Source: Bog-473 sp963736525 | GTDB lineage: Bacteria; Actinomycetota; Acidimicrobiia; Acidimicrobiales; RAAP-2 | DNA: 64,000 bases | Direction: 5' to 3' | Assembly: GCA_963736525.1 (NCBI GenBank) | Contig: CAVTPF010000001.1 | Coordinates: forward strand, 184,540 to 248,539 | In this document: positions 17,237-23,720 of the stretch, one piece after another | How the letters are laid out: each line of letters begins with the position of its first letter | Numbering within the stretch: position 1 is the first letter of the stretch | Translations under genes and position numbers: made by a program | The notes under the pieces: generated by a model | The model's database searches: none | The model's input: only the letters and a program-made list of their open reading frames with translations | Told to the model about the DNA's origin: nothing

Positions 17237-17584
17237 ATGGGTCCCGAGCTGCGTGACGAGAGCGCACCGCAGGCAGATGGTTGGCGAGGAAGCCTGAGCC
17301 GACGCACCTTCCTGCGCCGCGGCACGTTCACCGCGGCGACCGTTGCCGTGGTCGGCAGCGTCCCGGGTCTGTCCGGACTCATTGCCGGGACCGCATCCGA
17401 TGCTCCGGCGGTCGATACCGGTGCCACTGATGTCGAGGACGACGCCGGGGCCCTCTCGGAGCCGTTGGTGGCCCACGTCAAGGACGTCAAGACCGGCGAG
17501 ATCAGCCTGTTCCAAGGAGAGCGAGAAGTCGTCGTCCGCTCACCGGCACTCGCCCGGAGCCTGCTGTCCGCCGCGCGCAAGTAG
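17237..17584 (+). CDS. Small Tat-exported protein preceding a DUF4331 gene
   Basis: A 115-residue protein. S-R-R-T-F-L-R-R-G at ~21-29 followed by a hydrophobic stretch is a twin-arginine signal. The mature part (~60 residues) holds an acidic linker and then E-P-L-V-A-H-V-K-D-V-K-T-G-E-I-S-L-F and G-E-R-E-V-V-V-R-S. Small proteins of this type commonly sit immediately before DUF4331 genes in actinobacteria. GGGAGG lies 6 nt upstream of the chosen ATG. Its function is unknown; a secreted partner of the DUF4331 protein is a reasonable guess. Confidence 0.75.
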   Translation: MGPELRDESAPQADGWRGSLSRRTFLRRGTFTAATVAVVGSVPGLSGLIAGTASDAPAVDTGATDVEDDAGALSEPLVAHVKDVKTGEISLFQGEREVVVRSPALARSLLSAARK

Positions 17585-17628
17585 TGCAGTCAACCCGTCA
17601 AATCAGCCCGCCAAATCAGGAGGAAATC

Positions 17629-19121
17629 ATGTCGTCACACCGCGAAGCGCCCGAAGTCGCCAAGGATCCAGTCGCCGACAGCACTGATCTCTACGCTTTC
17701 ATGAGCCCCGATGCCGGTGCAGCGGGCACGGTCACGCTCATCGCCAATTACATCCCGCTGGAGGCTCCCGACGGCGGCCCGAACTTCTACGAGTTCGCCG
17801 ACGACGTGCTGTACGAGATCCACGTCGACAACACCGGCGACGGCAACCCGGACATCAGCTTTCAGTTCCGCTTCACGACCGTGAACAACATCCCGGCGTC
17901 GTTCCTCTACAACGACGGCCCCATCACGTCGCTGACCCCTCCATCGCCGTCCTCCAACTGGAACCGCCAGCAGACCTACTCCCTGACCCGCATCGACCAC
18001 AATCCGGCCAACCGCTGGGGGGGCTCATCGGCCATGTTGGGGTCGGGGCTCTTGTGTCCGCCGTGCAACATCGGCCCGCTGTCGACCCCCAACTACCCGG
18101 CCCTGGCGAGCGCCGCCATCCACGCCGTGGGGTCGGGGCCGTTCTCGGCCCAGGTGTTCGCCGGGCAGCGAGCGGAGGGGTTCTACGTCGATTTGGGCGC
18201 CGTCTTCGACCTCGGCGACCTGCGTCCCTTCGCCGGCGACCACGCCGGCGGCCCCGCGGCCGGCCTCATGAACGGCATGCCCGACGTCAACTCGACGGCA
18301 GACGTCAACGTGCACACTCTGGCGCTGCAGATACCGGCCGCCCAGCTCACCCGTTCCGTGCCCACGGGGGCGAGCGATCCCGCCGCCGTCATCGGCGTGT
18401 GGACCACGGCCAGCCGCCAGCGGGTCCGGGTGTGGGGCAACTGGTTCAACGGGGGCGACCTCAGGAGCGGCCGTGGACCCAGGTGTCCCGCCTCGGCAAC
18501 CCGCTCGTCAACGAGCTCCTGATCGGCATCGGCGCCAAGGACGTCTGGAACACGCAACCGCCGACGACGGACGGTGCCGAGTTCCTGAACTACTTCGCCG
18601 AGCCCCTGTTGGCACAGTTGCTGTCCGGCCTCTACCCAGGCGTGTTCCCCAACCTCGCCACGTACAACAGCGGGTCGCCCAACACGCGGCCCGACATCGA
18701 GGCGATCTTCCTCACCGGGATCCCGGCCGGGGTCATCACCCAGGCCCCGACCTTCACCAACTACAACGGCACCGGCGTCAAGGCGGAGATGTTGCGGCTC
18801 AACACGGCGATCCCGCCGTCGGCCAGCCCGAACGATCTGGGACTCCTGGGGCTCGACGTGGCCGGGTGGCCGAACGGCCGGAGGGTGTTCGACGACGTGG
18901 CCACCATTGCGCTGCGTGCGGTCGCCGGGGCGACGCTCGGATACGTCGCGTCGTTCTCGGCCGACCCGGCGGCGCGTGCGGTCGACTTCGGGCTGACGAC
19001 CGGAGGCACCGACCCCTCCGCCAAGGGCACCGAGAATTACCTCCCGGGATTCCCGTACCTGGGCACGCCGTACAGCGGCTACGCGAACCCCTCCGTCACG
19101 CCCGTCTCGGTCCCGTCGTAG
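17629..19121 (+). pseudogene. DUF4331 family protein, interrupted by one -1 frameshift
   Basis: The gene begins at ATG 17629 after a strong AGGAGG with M-S-S-H-R-E-A-P, the hallmark DUF4331 N-terminus, and D-S-T-D-L-Y-A-F. The first frame stays in register to about 18470 (W-F-N-G-G-D-L-R-S) and stops at 18522. The family sequence continues in the preceding frame from T-Q-V-S-R-L-G-N-P-L-V-N-E (from 18474) to the TAG at 19119-19121. One missing base between about 18455 and 18475 explains this. Joined, it would be ~497 residues, normal for the family. Because both halves are well conserved the shift may be recent or a sequence error. DUF4331 proteins are exported or periplasmic proteins of unknown function. 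Confidence 0.8.
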
Positions 19122-19123
19122 TC

Positions 19124-19450
19124 ATGGGACATCATCACCTGCACGGGCCGAGTGAAGAAGGGTCCGTCGTGCTCGACATCGGAGGCGACGTCGGTGCCGC
19201 CGTCGTGCATGCACCGGCGGCGCTCGCGGGGTCCGAGATCGAGATACGACCCCACGGTGCTCCGTGGGACGGCACGCACGTCGCGGTGCGGGAACGACGC
19301 GTCCCCGGTGGCGTCATGTACGCCGCCCTGTTTCCCGGCCTGGGGCGTGGGAGCTACGAGGTGCGCGTCCGCAACGACGCCCACGCTCCGGTGTCCTCGC
19401 TCGAGGTGGAGGGTGGGAGGGTGACCCAGGCGCATCTGGTGTCACCGTAG
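19124..19450 (+). CDS. Small conserved protein with His-rich N-terminus
   Basis: A 108-residue soluble protein starting M-G-H-H-H-L-H-G-P, 2 bp after the DUF4331 stop. It has V-V-L-D-I-G-G-D-V-G-A-A-V-V-H, then R-E-R-R-V-P-G-G-V-M-Y-A-A-L-F-P-G-L, and predicted beta strands throughout. Similar short proteins are widespread and uncharacterised in actinobacteria, sometimes mislabelled phospholipase. The tight spacing argues for co-transcription with the Tat protein and DUF4331 gene. The N-terminal His cluster could bind a metal. Confidence 0.75.
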   Translation: MGHHHLHGPSEEGSVVLDIGGDVGAAVVHAPAALAGSEIEIRPHGAPWDGTHVAVRERRVPGGVMYAALFPGLGRGSYEVRVRNDAHAPVSSLEVEGGRVTQAHLVSP

Positions 19451-19499
19451 GGACCGCATGGGGCGAGGGAACCTCATGGGGGAGCACCCACCCTCGGAG

Positions 19500-20498
19500 T
19501 CAGGCCGCCGGCGGTGCGAGGTGCTGTGCCAGGAACTCGAGTGACGGCGGTTCCTGGGCAACGAAGAAGTCCCCGGTGTGACAGCCGTTCGAGATGTCCA
19601 CGATGGCGCCCGCCGGGAGGGCTCGAGCCAGCGCCATGACGCCGGGGTGGAACGGATCGTCCACACCCGATGCGATGCGCACCGGCTTGCCGGCCAGGGA
19701 CGAGGCGTGCGTGACCACGTCGTCCGCGGCGAAGTCAGACGCAGAGGCGTAGGCACCCGGGTTCGCTCCCGCCGCCTCGGCGTAGCTGGTCCAGACGGCC
19801 GGACTGATGGCGGCCACGGCGGCGACCAGCCCCGGGTACCTCTCGGCCACGAGCAGCGCACCGTAGCCGCCCATGGAGATCCCCATGGTGCCGATTCGAC
19901 GCGGCGGCCGCCCCGCGTTCATCTGCTGGCAGATCGGGAGCAGCTCATCGGCGATCATCGTCAGAGGGTCGTCTCCGGGATGCGGATTCCAGTAGCCGCC
20001 ACCGCCGTCCACGGTGACCATGGCCATCGGCGGGAGAGGTTGCCCGGCCACGTGCAGTGCCAGTGCCTGTGCCGGCGACATCCCCGCCAGGGCGTCGGTG
20101 TGATTGGCCCCATAGCCGTGGAGCATCACCACGAGGGGCAAGGGGTCTCCCGGCTGGTGACCCGGTGGCCAGGCGAGCGTGTAACCGACCCGCCGCCGCC
20201 GCCATTTCGAAGAGAAGTGGCCTGAGACCGCGACGCCGGGTGGGGCGAACCGCAGCGGGGGACTGGCGACGGTACAGGCGCCGTCGAGCTGGTCCAGCTC
20301 CTGTTGACCGGGAAGAACGCCGTGCGTGACCAGTTCGACGCCGACGATCCCGGCGGCCGCTGCCGCGGCGAGACCGCCGGCTCCGAGGGCCAGGAGCTTT
20401 CGCCGGCTCCATCGCCGCGCCGGAGCGGGTGCGAGAGGAGCCGGGTTGCCCGATGAGCTCGCAACGGCGGCCGGATCCGCCCGGCGCGGCACTGTCAT
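19500..20498 (-). CDS. Tat-exported alpha/beta hydrolase (esterase D/mycolyltransferase-like)
   Basis: A 332-residue protein. A-R-R-W-S-R-R-K-L-L-A-L-G-A-G-G-L near residues 27-43 plus a long Ala-rich helix is a Tat-type signal or anchor. The hydrolase part has L-V-V-M-L-H-G-Y-G-A, the nucleophile elbow G-I-S-M-G-G-Y-G near residue 205, and a C-terminal G-C-H-T-G-D-F-F providing the His. This matches extracellular esterases of the PHB-depolymerase/esterase D/antigen 85 superfamily. It is transcribed towards the DUF4331 trio. Confidence 0.82.
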   Translation of the reverse strand: MTVPRRADPAAVASSSGNPAPLAPAPARRWSRRKLLALGAGGLAAAAAAGIVGVELVTHGVLPGQQELDQLDGACTVASPPLRFAPPGVAVSGHFSSKWRRRRVGYTLAWPPGHQPGDPLPLVVMLHGYGANHTDALAGMSPAQALALHVAGQPLPPMAMVTVDGGGGYWNPHPGDDPLTMIADELLPICQQMNAGRPPRRIGTMGISMGGYGALLVAERYPGLVAAVAAISPAVWTSYAEAAGANPGAYASASDFAADDVVTHASSLAGKPVRIASGVDDPFHPGVMALARALPAGAIVDISNGCHTGDFFVAQEPPSLEFLAQHLAPPAA

Positions 20499-20516
20499 CG
20501 ATCCCGGTGGCGGTTG

Positions 20517-21512
20517 CTACCGGGTCGCCGCCGGGGCCGGGCGCTCACCGATCACGTGCAGCGCCCGGCCGGCCGCGGCGAGAGCAGCAACCATGACGCC
20601 GATGCTGGCGACGTCGATGGCACCCACGTGGAAGAGGTTCCTTGGCCCAGGCCCGCCGTCGACAACCCAGAGACCGGCTCCGAGCAGGAAGACGAACATC
20701 ACGACGCCACCCGACTGAGCGAGGCGCGCCTCGAAGCGCACCAGCCCGGGCGAGAACTCCATCCGCCGAACCAGCTGCACCGCTCCCACCCCGAGGCACG
20801 CCAGGGCGACCGGGCTGACGACCATCCACGCGACTTCCGCGGCGGGAAAAGCGAGAAGGGCCCCCGGATGGGCCCAATACGCCGTGACGAACAGGGTCGC
20901 GGCCCACACGAAGGCCGCCACTCCTCCGGGAACGAGGCCCTGATGCGCCCAGGGGTGACCCCCGGTCCCGGGCCAGCCGTTCGCGAAGTGGCGGCTCCCG
21001 ACGGTCAGGATCGCGGCGCCGGCCACGACGAGGACCATGGGCCGCACGACGTGGCCCTGGCGCCAGGCGCACCGCGCCACCGGCCAGGCCAGGGCTCCGA
21101 CGGCAAGGGCACCGATGGCGAGGAGCACGAGCACCGAAGAGGACATCACCACCATGGCGGCCGAGGTGGCGACCGTGTCGGGGGGAGACCATTGCCAGCC
21201 GATGGTGATCTGCGCCCACATGCCGAGCGCGAACGTCACGAAGACGGTGGCGGCACAACCGAAGGCGAGCAGCGTTCTCCGGGTCCTCTCGGCGTGTTCG
21301 AGAGTGCTCTGACCCAGGCCGGCGTAGGCGAGACGCGCCACGACGCCGCGCACGGCCACATCGGCCGGCCTTCGCAGGGACCGGGGCCTCTCCTCCATGT
21401 CGGAGACGAGCAGCTCGGCGAACTCCTCTCCGTACCGGGCACGCCATTCCCTGGGGTACCAGAGGAGCATCCGCTCGGCCCTGCGTTGCACCGCGACTGT
21501 TCTGTCGGTCAT
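20517..21512 (-). CDS. Polytopic membrane protein coupled to PadR regulator
   Basis: A 331-residue protein. The N-terminus has L-L-W-Y-P-R-E-W-R-A-R-Y-G-E-E-F-A-E-L-L, the cytoplasmic prefix typical of membrane proteins encoded next to PadR regulators. About seven hydrophobic helices follow. The ATG at 21512 overlaps the PadR stop by 4 bp (ATGA), so translation is coupled. It ends 18 bp before the Tat esterase start. Its role is unknown; the PadR pairing suggests a stress-responsive membrane protein. Confidence 0.8.
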   Translation of the reverse strand: MTDRTVAVQRRAERMLLWYPREWRARYGEEFAELLVSDMEERPRSLRRPADVAVRGVVARLAYAGLGQSTLEHAERTRRTLLAFGCAATVFVTFALGMWAQITIGWQWSPPDTVATSAAMVVMSSSVLVLLAIGALAVGALAWPVARCAWRQGHVVRPMVLVVAGAAILTVGSRHFANGWPGTGGHPWAHQGLVPGGVAAFVWAATLFVTAYWAHPGALLAFPAAEVAWMVVSPVALACLGVGAVQLVRRMEFSPGLVRFEARLAQSGGVVMFVFLLGAGLWVVDGGPGPRNLFHVGAIDVASIGVMVAALAAAGRALHVIGERPAPAATR

Positions 21513-21865
21513 GCGGCGCCCCAACGACCGGCCAGCCGCTTGAGCCCGACATCGGCGATGCGCCGCTGCGTCGCGAGATGTGACCGCAGCGCCGCCGCTC
21601 CGGCTGCCGTCAGCTGGTAGGGGCGGCGGCGGTCGTCGCTGTCGATGGCCGCGATGAGCCCCTGACCCTCGAGGCGGCTGAGCGCCTCGTACAGCGTGCC
21701 CGGGGCGAGTCGTGTGCCCGAGAACGCCTCGATGTCCTTGGTGAGCGCGTAACCGTGCTTGGGACCGTCGGCCAGGCTGGACAGAATCAGCGTGGCCGGT
21801 CCCGCAGAGCGCCCGAAGCCGGCGAACTCAGTCTTGGTCGGTTCCTGGCGCGCCGCCCGGGGCAT
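21509..21865 (-). CDS. PadR family transcriptional regulator
   Basis: A 118-residue winged-helix regulator. L-I-L-S-S-L-A-D-G-P-K-H-G-Y-A-L-T-K-D-I opens the PadR domain, followed by T-L-Y-E-A-L-S-R-L-E and a wing R-R-P-Y-Q-L-T-A-A-G. A short C-terminal helix serves for dimerisation (PadR subfamily 2 length). An operator-like dyad overlaps its -10 box. It is first in an operon with the membrane protein. Likely autorepressed and induced by an unknown small molecule. Confidence 0.9.
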   Translation of the reverse strand: MPRAARQEPTKTEFAGFGRSAGPATLILSSLADGPKHGYALTKDIEAFSGTRLAPGTLYEALSRLEGQGLIAAIDSDDRRRPYQLTAAGAAALRSHLATQRRIADVGLKRLAGRWGAA

Positions 21866-22538
21866 GGAGCGACTCTATATCGGTCACCGATCTATCGGCA
21901 ACCGTATTTGTGTCCCCGGTCGTCCCCGGGGAGACGAGGTAGGGAACTCGCAGCCCCAGGAAGGCGCGGACGGCTGGATCGCGGAGGCGCCAGGCGCCGG
22001 CGCCGACGACGAAGTGGCCGGCGAGAAGCCCGAGGTAGACGCCGAAGAACAGGCGCAGCGGCGCACCGGAGCCGTGGAGGTGGGAGATGAGGTTCAAGAC
22101 CGTGCCGCCCACCAGTGCCAGGGCACACAGGGTCATGACGCCGCCCGCCCGCTTCCGGCGGTCCGTTCCGGCCGCGACGAGAGCCACGAGGAGCAGGTAC
22201 TGCAGGCCGTGCGCCATCGTCATGCCGGCGACGGCGGCATAGGGAGACGTGAACAGGAAGACCGGGAGGGGAAAGAGGAGCGCCACCGCGTACATGGCGC
22301 CGAAGCCCGGTGGCCGGTCTGCCGTCGGCCGTCGCTCCGCGGCGAGGGCGCCGCCGGCCACCCCGGCCACGAGGAGCGAGACGGCACCGTTCGCCAGGCA
22401 GCCACCCAGTGGCGGTCGAATGTCCAGCAGGGTGCCGTCATAGAGAAGACGAGGGAACTCCTCGCGTTCGCGAGGTATCACGGCTACCGCAAGGAAGAGC
22501 TGATCGAGATACTGGCCGGGTTGCCCTAGCAATTCCAA
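21828..22538 (-). CDS. Hypothetical membrane protein, probably 5'-truncated
   Basis: The frame encodes up to 236 residues. From about residue 50 it reads as a real membrane protein with five hydrophobic segments, for example A-M-Y-A-V-A-L-L-F-P-L-P-V-F-L-F and A-H-G-L-Q-Y-L-L-L-V-A-L-V-A-A-G. A conserved-looking end F-L-G-L-R-V-P-Y-L follows. The first ~35 residues are shadow sequence of a plus-strand coding remnant, and the first good ATG (22295) is inside the second helix. The 3' end overlaps the PadR start and covers its operator. I read it as a remnant that lost its 5' end; the family is not recognised. Confidence 0.4.
   Translation of the reverse strand: MELLGQPGQYLDQLFLAVAVIPREREEFPRLLYDGTLLDIRPPLGGCLANGAVSLLVAGVAGGALAAERRPTADRPPGFGAMYAVALLFPLPVFLFTSPYAAVAGMTMAHGLQYLLLVALVAAGTDRRKRAGGVMTLCALALVGGTVLNLISHLHGSGAPLRLFFGVYLGLLAGHFVVGAGAWRLRDPAVRAFLGLRVPYLVSPGTTGDTNTVADRSVTDIESLHAPGGAPGTDQD
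21872..21894. promoter_or_regulatory. PadR promoter with overlapping dyad operator
   Basis: On the minus strand TAGAGT (21872-21877) lies 6 nt before the PadR ATG, fitting a leaderless -10 box. It overlaps a near-perfect dyad: arms 21876-21884 and 21886-21894 (TATATCGGT / ACCGATCTA, 8 of 9 paired) around a single base. This is a probable autoregulatory PadR site. Confidence 0.5.
22437..22529 (+). pseudogene. 3' remnant of an unidentified plus-strand gene
   Basis: The last 30 codons of an open frame read V-I-E-K-T-R-E-L-L-A-F-A-R-Y-H-G-Y and then R-K-E-E-L-I-E-I-L-A-G-L-P before TAG. This helical, well-ordered tail looks like true protein, unlike the sequence upstream in the same frame. No start codon or ribosome site precedes it. 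It abuts the 5'-truncated membrane gene on the other strand, which suggests a recombination junction near 22437. Low confidence. Confidence 0.3.
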
Positions 22539-22546
22539 GGTGTTCA

Positions 22547-22618
22547 GTCCACATAGTGCAGCCTGTCCACACAGTGCAGCCTGTCCACACAGTGCAGCCT
22601 GTCCACACAGTGCAGCCT
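22547..22618. repeat. Four 18-bp tandem repeats next to a promoter
   Basis: The unit GTCCACACAGTGCAGCCT repeats four times head to tail; only the first copy has a single T for C change. The array ends 5 bp before a TAGGGT box (22624-22629), which is 6 nt before the ATG of the next gene. It therefore occupies the -35 and upstream region. Possible roles are a cooperative operator, or slippage-based tuning of expression. Confidence 0.9.
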
Positions 22619-22635
22619 GTCGATAGGGTGTCGAT

Positions 22636-23115
22636 ATGGCTCACGAGACAAGCACGGGATCGTCTCCGATCGTCGAAGGCCTGATGAATGGCCTCCGAGA
22701 AGTTCTCCCGAACGACGAGCAACAGAAGCTGGACGCCTACACGGATCGGGCCAAAGCCTCACGGCCGCATGGGGATTTTCACAGAGCGTTGCACTGCCTG
22801 CACTGGGCAATCGAGGTCGCCGAACAACCGAAGCACTCGCATCTCTCCGGCGTGGCCGTTGGGCTCAAGGAGACGTACAAAGCCTGGCAGGACATTGTCT
22901 TCGGCACTGAGTTCGGCTCCGACGTGAAGATGGGCACTGGCAATCCAGCGCAGGAGATCAAGGGCGATCAAAAGATCGGACCCGGAGAGGACATCGAGCT
23001 CTTGTGGGTCGGAGAAGCCATATCAGTTGCCAAGAGCGCAGCCGAGAAGTCAGGTTGGGAGAGCGTTCCGTGGGAGGATCTGCTTGACGCCGTACTCAGG
23101 ATCGCTTCGCCGTAG
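22636..23115 (+). CDS. Hypothetical protein downstream of an 18-bp repeat array
   Basis: A 159-residue soluble protein that I do not recognise. It is charged and mostly helical, with L-H-C-L-H-W-A-I-E-V-A-E and K-E-T-Y-K-A-W-Q-D-I-V-F-G. No signal peptide or transmembrane segment is visible. TAGGGT 6 nt before the ATG suggests a leaderless transcript starting right after the repeat array. Its base composition looks less GC-rich than the flanking genes, which hints at transfer. Confidence 0.6.
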   Translation: MAHETSTGSSPIVEGLMNGLREVLPNDEQQKLDAYTDRAKASRPHGDFHRALHCLHWAIEVAEQPKHSHLSGVAVGLKETYKAWQDIVFGTEFGSDVKMGTGNPAQEIKGDQKIGPGEDIELLWVGEAISVAKSAAEKSGWESVPWEDLLDAVLRIASP

Positions 23116-23150
23116 GTCGGGTGCCGCGCACACCGGGATCTGGAGGTTCC

Positions 23151-23579
23151 ATGGTGGGTCATCACAAGAACCAGCCGCCCGGTCAAGAAGTGCAAGTCGA
23201 CGCGAACCTTGAAGAGGATCTGTCGCACGTCGAACGGTCGATCGCGACGTACCTACAGAGTCCAAACGATGCTCTGCGTCGCTCCCTACTGGTGACCTTG
23301 GAGAGGCTCGATGAACAGATAGCCCGGAGCGACGCCTACGAGGAGTCAGTCGTCGGCTCCGCTGCATGGGGATACGCGTCGAAGGGTGAAGTGCTGGGGG
23401 AGGCGGGCATGGCTCCGGTCATCGAGGAGGTCCCACAGACCGAGTTGCAGGCCCAGGTGGCGCTCGTCAAGGCCGCCAAGGACGACGTGCGGGGGCCGAC
23501 CCCGGGCACCCTTGCTGCTCTGCGAACCGCCAGCGCGGCCCTCGCCACGATACGGAAGGCACGGGACATCTCGCCCTGA
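23151..23579 (+). CDS. Hypothetical helical protein
   Basis: A 142-residue protein starting at ATG 23151 behind GGAGG. It is highly charged and helical (V-E-R-S-I-A-T-Y-L, L-E-R-L-D-E-Q-I-A-R-S-D-A-Y, A-L-V-K-A-A-K-D-D-V) without transmembrane segments. No family is recognised. It follows the previous gene by 35 bp and probably shares its transcript; together they may form a small transferred unit or a toxin-antitoxin-like pair, but there is no motif for that. Confidence 0.55.
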   Translation: MVGHHKNQPPGQEVQVDANLEEDLSHVERSIATYLQSPNDALRRSLLVTLERLDEQIARSDAYEESVVGSAAWGYASKGEVLGEAGMAPVIEEVPQTELQAQVALVKAAKDDVRGPTPGTLAALRTASAALATIRKARDISP

Positions 23580-23720
23580 GCATGACCGATGCCAGGCGGC
23601 CCGCTTCGGCAGCGATCGGCTGGTTCACCTGCGACGACGCGTTGAGGTCGAGAGGGCGCTCCGGCCCCGACCTCAGGGGCAGCGGCGAGCATCAGGCCCC
23701 CCCTCAAATCTGCCGAGAGT

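Noticed and set aside
22547..22618. CRISPR-like short repeats.
   Set aside because: The 18-bp units are directly adjacent with no spacers and there are no cas genes, so it is a simple tandem array.
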